Below are positions 26,138 through 35,189 of a DNA stretch of 64,000 bases, piece after piece. A program made the translations under genes and the position numbers. Source of the stretch: Leucobacter weissii. GTDB taxonomy: Bacteria; Actinomycetota; Actinomycetes; Actinomycetales; Microbacteriaceae. The DNA lies in the NCBI RefSeq assembly GCF_017565745.1, contig NZ_JAGDYM010000003.1, forward strand, positions 186,001 to 250,000, given 5' to 3'. Below the pieces are notes generated by a model. The model was not told the origin of the DNA. It saw only the letters and a list, made by a program, of their open reading frames with translations, and did not search any database. Numbering within the stretch: the first letter of the stretch is position 1; the number at the start of each line of letters is the position of its first letter.

Positions 26138-27145
26138 ATGACCGACTCGCCGCGCACGCTGTATCCGCCGACGGAGCCCTACGAGCACGGCAGGCTGGAC
26201 GTCGGCGACGGGCAGGAGCTCTACTGGGAGGCCTGCGGCGATCCCGACGGCGCGCCCGCGGTGTTCCTCCACGGCGGCCCGGGCGGGGGCTGCACGCCCG
26301 ACCACCGCCGCTACCACGATCCCGAGAGATACCGGACCATCCTCTTCGACCAGCGCGGCTGCGGGCGCAGCACCCCGCACGCCGGCGCCCCCGACGCGGA
26401 TCTGTCGGCCAACACGACCTGGCACCTCGTCGCCGACATCGAGCGGCTGAGGGCCCACCTCGGCATCGAGCGGTGGCAGGTGTTCGGCGGATCCTGGGGT
26501 TCGACCCTGGCCCTCGCCTACGCGCAGGCCCACCCGGAGCGGGTGAGCTCGCTCGTGCTGCGCGGCATCTTCACCCTGCGCCGCAGCGAGATCGACTGGT
26601 TCTACCAGGAGGGCGCGTCGCAGCTCTTCCCCGACGCCTGGGAGGAGTACCTGGCGCAGATCCCCGAGGCCGAGCGGGGCGATCTCGTCGCCGCCTACCA
26701 CCGCCGCCTCTTCGATCCGGACCCGGCCGTCCACGTGCCCGCCGGCGTGGCCTGGACGGTGTGGGAGAACTCGACCGTCCGCCTCGTCCCCGACGCCGCC
26801 GCGATCGCGGCCGCCAGAGCCGATCGACCCGCGGCCGTCGCCTTCGCCAGGATCGAGAACCACTTCTTCACCCACGGCGGCTGGCTCGAGGAGGGGCAGC
26901 TGATCCGCGACGCGACCGCGCGGCTCACGGGGATCCCCGGGGTGATCGTGCAGGGCCGCTACGACGCCTGCACGCCGCCCCGCACGGCCTGGGATCTGCA
27001 CCGGGCCTGGCCCGAGGCGGAGTTCCGGATGGTCCCCGATGCGGGGCACGCCGCGAGCGAACCCGGCATCGTGGATGCGCTCGTCCGGGCCACCGACCGC
27101 CTTGCTCGTGCGGCCGACGCGGTGGCTCCACCGCCCGATGCTTAG
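26138..27145 (+). CDS. pip: Proline iminopeptidase (alpha/beta hydrolase, S33)
   Basis: This 335-aa cytoplasmic serine peptidase removes N-terminal proline from peptides. The oxyanion motif HGGPGGG lies at about 42-48, the nucleophile in GGSWGST at about 116-122, the acid in GRYDACTP (about 274) and the histidine in DAGHAASEP (about 305). The family-specific DQRGCGRS at about 70 is present. ATG 26138 is preceded by a TACAGT -10 box only. The gene is convergent with the AbiEi/DUF559-like gene; bases 27146-27311 between them hold no clear feature. Confidence 0.92.
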   Translation: MTDSPRTLYPPTEPYEHGRLDVGDGQELYWEACGDPDGAPAVFLHGGPGGGCTPDHRRYHDPERYRTILFDQRGCGRSTPHAGAPDADLSANTTWHLVADIERLRAHLGIERWQVFGGSWGSTLALAYAQAHPERVSSLVLRGIFTLRRSEIDWFYQEGASQLFPDAWEEYLAQIPEAERGDLVAAYHRRLFDPDPAVHVPAGVAWTVWENSTVRLVPDAAAIAAARADRPAAVAFARIENHFFTHGGWLEEGQLIRDATARLTGIPGVIVQGRYDACTPPRTAWDLHRAWPEAEFRMVPDAGHAASEPGIVDALVRATDRLARAADAVAPPPDA

Positions 27146-27311
27146 GATGCGATGGCCGCGCCCTTGCGCCGAGGGTACGTTGTTGCTCGTGGCGTATCTT
27201 GGGTGACCGCGATAGCGTGCCCCGCGACGCGCTTCGTACTTTTCGATGGTGTCGGATGGGCAGAATCGAAGGGGTCGGCGGTCAGCCGAGGGCGAACCGC
27301 GGAAGCCGCGA

Positions 27312-28346
27312 TCAGTAGAGGTCAGGCCGAGCCGATCCGTCCGGGCGAGGCGGATCGATACCGGCACCCCGCAGGAAGTCGAGCATTGCCCCACTCGTCG
27401 TCGAGTCGTTCCAGCGGCAGCGGATCATGCGGAACTGAGTCACGGCGCGAATCTCGTCCTCGCGTCTCTTCTCGGCGAGCACGACTTCCTCCGCTGTGCG
27501 GCCGTCACGGAGCTTCGGATCGAGATACTTGTTGCGGCCGTCCGCCTCGAGAAAGGTGCGGTGTCCGAGCAACTCGATATCAACCCGGTAGCTGGTGCCT
27601 CTCGAGCCGACGACCTCCACCTGCTCCCTGACCGCGATGCCGAGTCGGGCGAGCTGCAACCTGCAGAGCGTCTCGAGAGGGGATTCGACCAGGGGGCTCG
27701 CGAAGGCGGTGACGCGTCTCGCGCGATCCTTCCCTGCGGATCGGGGGAGTTCCTCGAGACGCGCCAGCATGACCCGGCGAGCCTCCTCGATCCCGATCCT
27801 CCGCGTGTTGATGAGGGTCCGCATTCCCGCGTCTGCGCACACCAGGCCGGCGTCGAAGGATGAGCTCCGTGCGACGTCGAGGACCGTGCGAATGAGATCG
27901 GTGTGGCGCAGCCCGGTCGTCTCGGCGATCTCGCTCTTCAGGATCGGGGACCGGTGGCGCGACACGCGCGTCGGCGGAAGCACCTCTTCCTTCGTGTCGC
28001 TGCGGGTGCGGCGGGGCGTGCTGCGCGTATTCGCCGCGATGAGGTGCACCCGCTCTCCCGCGAAGCGCAGCAGGGGGAGGGATTGCAGCGTCGCGGCTGT
28101 GTGGTGAGAGAAGACCGGGCGGCCGATGGCATTGGCGTGCACCGCGAGCGCGCGGATCCGGTGCTGATCCTCGAATGAGAGCGCGTGCCACTGCGATCCT
28201 GCAACGTACCACCCCCGCAGGATCCGCAGCAGCTCGCCACGTTTCACGGCGCGGCGCAGTTCGGCGGGGGCGCGGCCGACCGCCGCGAGCTGGTGCCGGT
28301 GCTGCAGCTTGGATCGGAGTTCGCCGAGTCGCCCTTTTCCATCCAT
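27312..28346 (-). CDS. AbiEi/DUF559-type protein: winged-helix N-terminus and nuclease-like C-terminus
   Basis: This 344-aa protein begins with a short helical region matching the AbiEi antitoxin N-terminal winged helix (GELLRILRGWYVAG, about 40-53). The C-terminal 90 residues have a PD-(D/E)XK-like pattern: SPLETLCRLQLARLGI, then YRVDIELLGHRTFLEADGR and a following Lys/Arg-rich segment, as in DUF559 (very-short-patch-repair-like) proteins. Such proteins are common and scattered in Microbacteriaceae, usually without the cognate AbiEii toxin, and no toxin gene is next to it. I chose the MDGKGRLGEL start, since the 111 upstream codons lack coding character. Codon use is less GC-biased than in neighbours, hinting at transfer. 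Confidence 0.7.
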   Translation of the reverse strand: MDGKGRLGELRSKLQHRHQLAAVGRAPAELRRAVKRGELLRILRGWYVAGSQWHALSFEDQHRIRALAVHANAIGRPVFSHHTAATLQSLPLLRFAGERVHLIAANTRSTPRRTRSDTKEEVLPPTRVSRHRSPILKSEIAETTGLRHTDLIRTVLDVARSSSFDAGLVCADAGMRTLINTRRIGIEEARRVMLARLEELPRSAGKDRARRVTAFASPLVESPLETLCRLQLARLGIAVREQVEVVGSRGTSYRVDIELLGHRTFLEADGRNKYLDPKLRDGRTAEEVVLAEKRREDEIRAVTQFRMIRCRWNDSTTSGAMLDFLRGAGIDPPRPDGSARPDLY

Positions 28347-28509
28347 GACACAGAAGTCTCGCGCTTCACGACGCGCCGACGGCCGAACCCCGGTTTCTGT
28401 GGACGAGTCGGGGGTGCCCGGGCGTATGAGGCGTTCGGTGAGGGGCATGGGGAGCTGTGCCGCGTGGGGCATGTGCGGCGGTGCTGTGCGGCGGTGGGTT
28501 CTGCGTGCC

Positions 28510-28535
28510 GAAGTACGCTGCGGAAGTACGCTGCG
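28510..28535 (+). repeat. 13-bp tandem duplication GAAGTACGCTGCG
   Basis: Two exact copies lie head to tail, and a third TACGCTG follows at 28546. TACGCT matches the -10 hexamer used elsewhere in this window, so the duplication multiplies a possible promoter element. Confidence 0.6.
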
Positions 28536-28652
28536 GTTCGGGGGGTACGCTGGTGTCACGCCAAAAGGGGTGCCCCGACACGCAAGATACCCCCCGACGG
28601 CCGGGTCCGCGTCGGTTCCGCGGTGAATCCACGTCGGCTCCGGGTCGGCGAC

Positions 28653-28668
28653 GTTACCGAGCGGTAAC
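28653..28668. promoter_or_regulatory. Perfect 16-bp palindrome GTTACCG-AG-CGGTAAC, possible GlnR/MtrA-type box
   Basis: Read as GTTAC-N6-GTAAC this has the 5-6-5 layout of boxes described for the OmpR-family regulators GlnR and MtrA in actinobacteria. Further CGTAAC (about 28682) and AACGTT motifs follow. It lies about 180 bp upstream of phoH2. Confidence 0.4.
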
Positions 28669-28845
28669 TGGTGGTTCACGACGTAACAAAACGTTCATCT
28701 CGCGATCGCGTGTCGTACTGCGAGCGGATCGGCTCTGGGCGTAGCGTGTGTGGCATCGGGCAAAGCGCTCGATCGAGGCGGCCAGGCCCCTCGCAGGAAA
28801 CGGCCGCTTCGCTGATCCGGAACACCCGGATAGTGAGGAGTCACC

Positions 28846-30234
28846 GTGGCCGAGCGACCGCAGACCGACACCGGCATCATTCCCACCGGCATCATCGACG
28901 AGACGGAGCGCGCGGCGCGCGAGTCCTCCGGCGGCCACGATGCGCTGCCGCAGCAGGAGCGCACCTATGTGCTCGACACCTCCGTGCTGCTGAGCGATCC
29001 CGGTGCGATCTTCCGCTTCGCGGAGCACGCCGTGGTGCTGCCCGTCGTCGTCATCACCGAGCTCGAGAAGAAGCGCCACGATCCCGAGATCGGCTATTTC
29101 GCCCGCCGCGCGCTGCGCCTGCTCGACTCCCTCCGCGAGCAGCACCTGCGGCTCGACTTCCCGGTGCCGGTGGGGGAGCAGGGCGGCACGCTCCGCGTCG
29201 AGCTCAATCACTCCAGCGCCGAGATCCTGCCGAGCGGCATGCGGCTCGGCGACAACGACACCAGGATCCTCGCGGTGGCGCAGAACCTCGCCGCCGAGGG
29301 GCTCGACGTGTCCGTCGTGTCGAAGGATCTCCCGATGCGCGTGAAGGCCGCAGCCCTCGGGCTCGGGGCGGAGGAGTACCGGGCGGAGCTCGCGAGCGAC
29401 GACTCGTACTCGGGCGTCGCCGAGCTCGATCTCGGCGAGGACGAGATGGCGGTCCTGTGGGAGGACGAACGTCTCGACGGCGTCGCGGCCGCCGCGTCGC
29501 TCCCGCTCGGCACGGGACTGATCCTCGGCTCGCCGCGGGGCTCCGCGCTGGGCCGGATCGACGGCCCCGAATCGCTGCGGCTCGTGCGGGGCGACCGCGA
29601 GGCGTTCGGGCTGCACGGTCGCAGCGCCGAGCAGCGCCTCGCGATCGACCTGCTGCTCGATCCCTCGGTCGGGATCGTGTCGCTCGGCGGCCGGGCCGGA
29701 ACCGGCAAGTCGGCGCTCGCCCTCGCCGCGGGGCTCGAGGCGGTGCTGGAGCGGCAGCAGCATCGCAAGGTGATGGTCTTCCGCCCGCTCTACGCGGTCG
29801 GCGGTCAGGAGCTCGGCTACCTGCCGGGCGACCAGAACGAGAAGATGAACCCCTGGGGGCAGGCGGTGTTCGACACCCTCGGCTCGATCGTGTCCCCCAA
29901 CGTGCTCGAGGAGATCGAGGCGCGCGGCATCGTCGAGGTGCTGCCCCTCACGCACATCCGCGGGCGCTCGCTGCACGACGCCTTCGTGATCGTCGACGAG
30001 GCGCAGTCGCTGGAGCGCAACGTGCTGCTCACGATGCTGAGCCGCATCGGGCAGAACTCCCGGGTGGTGCTGACGCACGACGTGGCGCAGCGGGACAACC
30101 TGCGCGTCGGGCGGCACGACGGCATCGCCGCCGTGATCGAGAAGCTGAAGGGCAACCGGCTGTTCGGACACGTCACCCTGACCCGCTCGGAGCGCAGCGA
30201 GATCGCCGCGCTCGTCACCGACATGCTCGACTGA
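28846..30234 (+). CDS. phoH2: PhoH2: PIN-domain RNase fused to a PhoH ATPase
   Basis: This 462-aa protein joins an N-terminal PIN ribonuclease domain ([16 protein letters not shown] with catalytic Asp44, residues about 40-170) to a C-terminal PhoH P-loop domain (Walker [13 protein letters not shown] near 283, Walker [15 protein letters not shown] near 382, arginine-containing HDVAQRDN later). In mycobacteria PhoH2 is a sequence-specific RNA helicase and RNase. GTG 28846 is preceded by GAGGAG at 5 nt. Its presence near fumC, DUF4245 and xseB recalls the mycobacterial phoH2-fum-xseB-xseA-lytB2 order, here opened up by other genes. Confidence 0.93.
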   Translation: MAERPQTDTGIIPTGIIDETERAARESSGGHDALPQQERTYVLDTSVLLSDPGAIFRFAEHAVVLPVVVITELEKKRHDPEIGYFARRALRLLDSLREQHLRLDFPVPVGEQGGTLRVELNHSSAEILPSGMRLGDNDTRILAVAQNLAAEGLDVSVVSKDLPMRVKAAALGLGAEEYRAELASDDSYSGVAELDLGEDEMAVLWEDERLDGVAAAASLPLGTGLILGSPRGSALGRIDGPESLRLVRGDREAFGLHGRSAEQRLAIDLLLDPSVGIVSLGGRAGTGKSALALAAGLEAVLERQQHRKVMVFRPLYAVGGQELGYLPGDQNEKMNPWGQAVFDTLGSIVSPNVLEEIEARGIVEVLPLTHIRGRSLHDAFVIVDEAQSLERNVLLTMLSRIGQNSRVVLTHDVAQRDNLRVGRHDGIAAVIEKLKGNRLFGHVTLTRSERSEIAALVTDMLD

Positions 30235-30275
30235 TCGGGCGCTTCCGCGCTGCGCGGGATGTCGCGGACGCGAGT

Positions 30276-30322
30276 GGATCCGAATCGCCCGTTCCGAGCT
30301 GCTGAACGGGCGATTCGGGTCC
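30276..30322 (+). terminator. Long hairpin after phoH2
   Basis: Arms 30276-30294 and 30304-30322 pair over 19 bp with one mismatch around a 9-nt loop, without a U-tract. Confidence 0.7.
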
Positions 30323-30364
30323 ATCGGGCGGAGGATCCGGGCCGATGGGCGGCGAGAACGCGCG

Positions 30365-30370
30365 TAGGCT
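30365..30370 (+). promoter_or_regulatory. -10 TAGGCT for the acyl-CoA dehydrogenase gene
   Basis: TAGGCT ends 7 nt before ATG 30378. The spacer TGGGAAG is too close to the ATG to be a good ribosome site. Confidence 0.45.
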
Positions 30371-30377
30371 TGGGAAG

Positions 30378-31604
30378 ATGAGCGCGCGCACCCCCGAGGA
30401 TCTGCTGCCCGAGTCGATGCTGCGGGGGTTCCGGGCGCGGGCGCCGCGGTACGACGCGCAGAACGTCTTCTTCGACGAGGATCTCGCGGAGCTGCGCGGG
30501 CGCGGCTATCTCGCCGCGCCCGTCCCGGTCTCCCTTGGGGGAGCGGGACTCTCGCTCGAGCAGCTGCTCGCCGCGCAGCGACGCCTCGCCGCGCACGCCC
30601 CCGCCACCGCGCTCGGCGTCAACATGCATCTCGTCTGGGTGCAGGTGGCGCGCTTCCTCCACGACCGCGGCGATGACCGCCTCGACTGGGTGCTGCGCGA
30701 CGCGGTGCGGGGCGAGGTGTTCGCCTTCGGCATCTCGGAGGCCGGCAACGAGGCCGTCCTGATGGACGCGGGATCCTCCGCCGAGCGCCTGGGGGAGGGG
30801 GCGGGCTACCGCGTCAGCGGCACCAAGATCTTCACGACGCTCTCGCCGGTGTGGACCCGCCTCGGCGTGCACGCCCGCTGGGATCCCCCGCGCCCTTCGG
30901 CAGGTGCGGAGGGCGCGGCGGGCGTCGGCTCCGGGGGTGGGGATCCGCACCTCGTCTTCGGCTTCGTCAGACGCGACGGCGGGGTGCTCGCGGAGGGCGC
31001 CATCTCGCACCCGGGCACGTGGAACCCGCTCGGGATGCGCGCCACCCAGAGCCTCACCACCGCACTGGACGGCGTCCGGATCGCCGAGGACGACGTGGCC
31101 GCGCGGATCGCTCCGTACGACGGCAGCGATCCGTTGATCCTGGCGATCTTCTCGTCGTTCTCGCTGCTGACCGCGGCGGTCTACGCGGGGATCGCGGATC
31201 GCGCGCTGGAGCTCGCGACCGAGGCCGCGAATCGTTCCGCGCCGACCCCCGACGGCCGCGAGGGGATCCGGCTGGACGACCCCGACGTCGCCGCTCGCCT
31301 GAGCGACGCGGTGCTCGACCACCGGGCGAGTCTCGACGCCCTCGCCGTGCTCGCACGCGACGTCGACGCCGTGCGCGAGCGCGCGGACTGGTTCCTCGCG
31401 CTCGCCGCGGCCCGCAACCGGGTGACCGACGAGGCGCGCCGCACGGTCGATACGGCGATGCGGCTGGTCGGCGCCGCCGCCTACGACGCCGACGGCGAGC
31501 TCGCCCGCCTCTACCGCGACGTGCTGGCGGGCCTCTTCCACCCCTCGAGCTCCCGTGCGCTCGCCCGCACCGTGCGGGGATCGCTCGCCGCCGACCCCGG
31601 CTGA
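30378..31604 (+). CDS. Acyl-CoA dehydrogenase family protein
   Basis: This 408-aa flavoprotein has the three-domain acyl-CoA dehydrogenase fold: helical N-terminus (LAELRGRGYLAAPVPVSLGGAGLSLE near 37-62), a middle beta domain with FAFGISEAGNEA (about 115) and VSGTKIFTT (about 147), and a C-terminal helical domain. The usual catalytic Glu near the FAD is not obvious to me in the last helices, so substrate type is open; members of this group include nitroalkane-, isovaleryl- and sulfur-related enzymes. The start is chosen for its leaderless promoter. It ends just before a perfect 14-bp hairpin. Confidence 0.8.
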   Translation: MSARTPEDLLPESMLRGFRARAPRYDAQNVFFDEDLAELRGRGYLAAPVPVSLGGAGLSLEQLLAAQRRLAAHAPATALGVNMHLVWVQVARFLHDRGDDRLDWVLRDAVRGEVFAFGISEAGNEAVLMDAGSSAERLGEGAGYRVSGTKIFTTLSPVWTRLGVHARWDPPRPSAGAEGAAGVGSGGGDPHLVFGFVRRDGGVLAEGAISHPGTWNPLGMRATQSLTTALDGVRIAEDDVAARIAPYDGSDPLILAIFSSFSLLTAAVYAGIADRALELATEAANRSAPTPDGREGIRLDDPDVAARLSDAVLDHRASLDALAVLARDVDAVRERADWFLALAAARNRVTDEARRTVDTAMRLVGAAAYDADGELARLYRDVLAGLFHPSSSRALARTVRGSLAADPG

Positions 31605-31625
31605 ATCCCGGCGGCTCCCAGGCCG

Positions 31626-31670
31626 GTGTCCCGCACCGGTCTCGGCAAAACGACTCCCGGTGCGGGACAC
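31626..31670 (+). terminator. Perfect 14-bp hairpin after the acyl-CoA dehydrogenase gene
   Basis: GTGTCCCGCACCGG at 31626-31639 pairs exactly with 31657-31670. The 17-nt loop includes GGCAAAAC. It lies 22 bp after the stop codon. Confidence 0.7.
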
Positions 31671-31726
31671 TTGAGTGCGCGCACCGGGAACGGCCGGGCG
31701 CACGACGAGCAAGGGGTTGATCGGAC

Positions 31727-33262
31727 ATGTCAGCGATCGTCGCTGCACACGGACCATTCGATGACGAGCGGGGAGCGCGCATGCTGGAGCGCATGCGGCA
31801 CCGGGGACCGGACGGCGGGGAGGTCCGTCGAGGGGACGGGTGGTGGCTCGGCACGCAACGGCTCGCGATCGTCGCCCCCGACGCGTCGCCGATGACCGGG
31901 ACGATCGACGGCGACGCACAGCTCTGGCTGGCCGGCGACGGCCAGATCTACAATCATCGCCGCATCCGGGATCGGCTGGGCCTCGAGGCGGACGGCGGCG
32001 CCCGCGGCGACGTCTCCGACCTCGATGCGGCGCTGAGACTCTTCGTCCGCGAGGGGGCCGGAGCGTTCGAACAGCTCTGGGGCGCGTTCGCGCTGGTGAT
32101 CGCGGGCTCCGACGGGCGCTTCGCGGCCGCCCGCGACGTGCTCGGCATCGCCCCGCTGTACTGGGCGCGCCGCGGGGAGACGGTGCTCTTCGCCTCGGAG
32201 CTCAAGGCGTTCGACGAGGACTGGCGGGCGGACGTCGAGCCGTTCCCGCCGGGGCACGTCTGGACCCCCGGGACGGGGCTCGTCGAGGGGCCGGCGCTGC
32301 CCGGTTCCGGCCCCGTGCTGCTGGCGAGCCGGGATCCCCGGGAGGATCCGCCCGAGTGGGTGTTCGACGCCCTGCGCGAGACCCTCGTCCGGGCGGTCTC
32401 GCAGAGCCTCGACGTGGCGGCTCCGGCCGGAGTGCTGCTCTCCGGCGGTGTGGACTCCAGCATCGTCACCGCCATCGCGGCGCGGATCGTGCGTGAGCGG
32501 GGGAGCTGCCTGCCCAGCTTCGCGGTCGGCATGGCGGGCAGCCGGGATCTGCTGGCCGCCCGGGAGGTGGCGGAGCACGTCGGCACGGACCATCACGAGC
32601 TGATCTACACGGCCGAGGACGCGATCGCCCTGGTGCCGCGCGTGATCTCCGAGCTCGAGTCGTTCGACCCGACCCTGGTGCACAGCGCCGTGCCGCACCA
32701 CCTGGTCGCCGAGCTCGCCGCCGAGCACGTCGAGGTCGTGCTGGCGGGGGAGGGAGCGGACGAGCTGTTCGCCGGCTACACGCATTTCGGCCTGCACGAG
32801 TCGGGCGACGAGCTGCACGGGGAACTGGTGGAGACGCTCGCCGGCATGCACATCGGCGGTCTCCAGCGGGTCGATCGCGTGGCCGCGGCCCACGGCGTCG
32901 AGCCGCGCATGCCGTTCCTCGATCTCGATTTCGTCGAGCTGGCGATGGCCATTCCCCCGGAGTGGAAGATGCTGCGGGAGGGCCGCCCGGCGAAGTGGCT
33001 GCTTCGGCGCGCGTTCGACGGCTGGCTGCCGGACGGCGTGCTCTGGCGCCGCAAGGAGCAGTTCGGTCAGGGCACCGGGATGAACACGGTGCTGCGAGAG
33101 CACTACGGCGCGCTCGTGGAGGCCGAGGATCTTCAGCGCGAATCCTCCCGCGTCGCGCCGCCGCTGCGCACGCGCGAGGAGCTCGCCTACTACCGCATAT
33201 TCGCCGCCGCGCTGCCCGGCATCGACGCCGCGCGGAACGTGGGCCGCTTCATCGAGGCTTAG
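31727..33262 (+). CDS. Asparagine synthetase-like protein lacking the glutaminase cysteine (Cys2 to Ser)
   Basis: This 511-aa protein has an N-terminal class II glutamine amidotransferase domain (1-190) and a C-terminal asparagine synthetase domain with the PP-loop SGGVDSSIV (about 241) and EGADELFAGY (about 345). In AsnB the mature N-terminus begins with the nucleophile Cys (MCGI). Here it begins MSAIVAAHGPF, so Ser2 takes its place while RHRGPDGG (about 26) is kept. Ammonia-dependent synthesis, or a different amide-forming reaction, is therefore likely. AAGGGG lies 10 nt before the ATG. I found no in-frame upstream start that would restore a Cys. Confidence 0.85.
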   Translation: MSAIVAAHGPFDDERGARMLERMRHRGPDGGEVRRGDGWWLGTQRLAIVAPDASPMTGTIDGDAQLWLAGDGQIYNHRRIRDRLGLEADGGARGDVSDLDAALRLFVREGAGAFEQLWGAFALVIAGSDGRFAAARDVLGIAPLYWARRGETVLFASELKAFDEDWRADVEPFPPGHVWTPGTGLVEGPALPGSGPVLLASRDPREDPPEWVFDALRETLVRAVSQSLDVAAPAGVLLSGGVDSSIVTAIAARIVRERGSCLPSFAVGMAGSRDLLAAREVAEHVGTDHHELIYTAEDAIALVPRVISELESFDPTLVHSAVPHHLVAELAAEHVEVVLAGEGADELFAGYTHFGLHESGDELHGELVETLAGMHIGGLQRVDRVAAAHGVEPRMPFLDLDFVELAMAIPPEWKMLREGRPAKWLLRRAFDGWLPDGVLWRRKEQFGQGTGMNTVLREHYGALVEAEDLQRESSRVAPPLRTREELAYYRIFAAALPGIDAARNVGRFIEA

Positions 33263-33300
33263 GGTGCACGAGGTCGCCCCGGAACCGATGTGAGAGCGAT

Positions 33301-33349
33301 TCGCCCCGAAGTGCCCCTTCGGAAGAGGGCAAGGGGCACTTCGGGGCGA
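33301..33349. terminator. Perfect 19-bp hairpin between convergent genes
   Basis: Arms 33301-33319 and 33331-33349 are perfectly complementary around an 11-nt loop. It separates the convergent asparagine synthetase-like gene and the ABC binding-protein gene and can serve both. Confidence 0.75.
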
Positions 33350-33364
33350 CGGGGCGATGCACGT

Positions 33365-34312
33365 CTAGGAGATGAAGCCGTTCTCCTGCAGCCACGCCTC
33401 GGCGACGTCGCGGGGCTCCTCGCCGTCGTTGTCGACCTGGCCGTTCAGCGCGGTGACGACCTCGTTGGTCAGGGCCGTGCTGATCGGGGCGAGGATCTCG
33501 GCGATGATCGGGTGCTCGTCCAGCGTCTCCTGGCGCAGCGTGACGAGCCCGGCGTACTCGACGAAGAAGCTCTGATCGTCCTCGAGCACGGTCAGATCGT
33601 TCGTGATGATCCGGGCATCGGTCGAGAACACCTCGCCGAAGTTGCAGGACTCGCCGATCTGGGTGTAGATCAGGTTCAGGTCCAGCTCCGAGAGCGGGGA
33701 GAAGTCGATGCCGTAGGCCTCCTCGAGCCCGGGCAGGCCGTCATCCCGGTTGATGAACTCGCTCGCGGCGCAGAGGCTGGTCTCGGCCCCCGCGCCATCG
33801 CCGTAGGCGGCCGCGTCGCTCATCGTCGCGAGACCGTGCTCCGCGGCGAAGTCGGACTTCACCGCGATGCGGTAGGCGTTCTCGAAGTTCGCGGGCTCCA
33901 GCCAGGCGATGCCGTTGGCGGCGTCCGCCTCGGCGACCGCCGCGTGCAGATCCTCGGGCAGATCCTCGGTCGTGTTGCCGAGGTAGTTGACCCAGGCCGT
34001 GCCGGTGTAGTCCCAGTAGATATCGATCTCGCCGGTCTCCAGCGCCTCGCGCACGGTGGCGCTGCCCGAGATGCCGGTCTGATCCACGATCTCCGCTCCC
34101 GCGTTCTCGAGCGCGAGGGCGGTGATCTGTCCGAGCACATGGGACTCGGTGAACTCCTTGGAGCCCACCGTGATCGTGGTGCCGGCGAGTTCCCCGTCGC
34201 CCGCGGCGCCGTTCGTGGAGTCCCCGTCGGATCCTCCGCCGCACGCGGTGAGGGCGAGGGCGAGCCCGACCCCCGCGGCGGCGAGGGCGGTCGTCTTGCG
34301 CGATGTCTTCAT
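33365..34312 (-). CDS. Glycine betaine/choline-type ABC transporter substrate-binding lipoprotein
   Basis: This 315-aa lipoprotein is the extracytoplasmic receptor of the importer encoded upstream. The signal peptide ends in the lipobox ALTACGGG (Cys24). The OpuAC/ProX-type domain follows, with ITVGSKEFTESHVLGQITALALENAG near 46 and YWDYTGTAWV near 99. Binding pockets of this family hold quaternary amines in an aromatic box. It is last in the operon, 100 bp after the permease gene, with its own AGGAG seven nt before the ATG. Confidence 0.9.
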   Translation of the reverse strand: MKTSRKTTALAAAGVGLALALTACGGGSDGDSTNGAAGDGELAGTTITVGSKEFTESHVLGQITALALENAGAEIVDQTGISGSATVREALETGEIDIYWDYTGTAWVNYLGNTTEDLPEDLHAAVAEADAANGIAWLEPANFENAYRIAVKSDFAAEHGLATMSDAAAYGDGAGAETSLCAASEFINRDDGLPGLEEAYGIDFSPLSELDLNLIYTQIGESCNFGEVFSTDARIITNDLTVLEDDQSFFVEYAGLVTLRQETLDEHPIIAEILAPISTALTNEVVTALNGQVDNDGEEPRDVAEAWLQENGFIS

Positions 34313-34412
34313 CGTGTTCTCCTGTTCGTGTTACTGGTGGCGGATGGATCTGGACGGGGCGGGTGCCGGCCGACGGCGTCCTCGCCGCTGAGGGGGATGG
34401 CGGGGCGCTGCG

Positions 34413-35189
34413 CTAGAGACCGCGCGGGCGGAGCAGGTCCTCGGCGATTCCGGCGAGGTAGTCGATGGCGAGCGCGAGCACGGCGGTGAGCACCGCGCCG
34501 ACGAGCTGCACGATGACGCGGTTCGTGGAGAGCCCGGCCACGATGATGTCGCCGAGCCCGCCCGCGTTGATGTACGTGGCGAGGGTCGCCGTGCCGACGT
34601 TGATGACGAGGGCGGTGCGGATGCCGGCGAGGATCACGGGCACCGCGAGGGGCAGCTCGATCCGCCCGAGCACGGTGAGCCGGGACATGCCCATGCCGCG
34701 GCCGGCCTCCAGCACCGAGGCGTCGACCTGCTCGAGGCCGACGATCGTGTTGAGCAGCACGGGGACGATCGCGTACAGGACCAGGCCGACGATCGCGGCT
34801 TCGAAGCCGACGAAGAGGAAGGCGACCGCGAGCAGTACGAGGATCGCGATCGTGGGCACCGCCTGCCCGAGGGTCAGCAGGGTGATCAGGTAGGGCCGGA
34901 AGCCGCGCGAGAACGGGCGGCTGAGCAGGATCCCGAGCGGCACCGCGATGACGAGCGTGAAGAGGGTGGAGACGCCGGCCAGCTGGATGTGCTGCCAGAT
35001 GGCGCCGCTCAGCCGTTCCGGCGCGAGGGCGCGCGCTTCGATGGTGTCGAGCGTCTGATTCGAGACGGCGACGAAGAGCGCGAGGCACACCGCGGCGAGG
35101 ACCAGCGGCATGGTGAGGTACCTGGCCCAGGACGATCTGCGCGGCTCGCGCACCGGGGCGGCGGCGGACTGAGCCGCGACGGTGCTCAT
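34413..35189 (-). CDS. ABC transporter permease, glycine betaine/proline family
   Basis: This 258-aa membrane protein has about six transmembrane helices and the BPD_transp_1 coupling motif in EAGRGMGMSRLTVLGRIELPLAVPVILAG (about residues 149-177). It pairs with the permease at 36370 to form the translocation pore. The start ATG overlaps the stop of the ATPase gene (ATGA); a longer frame upstream is only a shadow of that gene. The N-terminal 30 residues are cytoplasmic and Ala/Arg-rich. Confidence 0.88.
   Translation of the reverse strand: MSTVAAQSAAAPVREPRRSSWARYLTMPLVLAAVCLALFVAVSNQTLDTIEARALAPERLSGAIWQHIQLAGVSTLFTLVIAVPLGILLSRPFSRGFRPYLITLLTLGQAVPTIAILVLLAVAFLFVGFEAAIVGLVLYAIVPVLLNTIVGLEQVDASVLEAGRGMGMSRLTVLGRIELPLAVPVILAGIRTALVINVGTATLATYINAGGLGDIIVAGLSTNRVIVQLVGAVLTAVLALAIDYLAGIAEDLLRPRGL

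Larger units (their letters stand above)
28347..28845. other. Gene-free 499-bp stretch upstream of phoH2
   Basis: I see no gene here. It contains a 13-bp tandem duplication (28510-28535), a GTTAC palindrome (28653-28668) with further CGTAAC and AACGTT motifs to about 28695, and a GAGGAG ribosome site at its end. It probably carries the phoH2 promoter with a long 5' leader. Confidence 0.55.

Noticed and set aside
28510-28552. Start of a CRISPR-like array
   Set aside because: There are only two exact 13-bp copies with no spacers and no cas genes.
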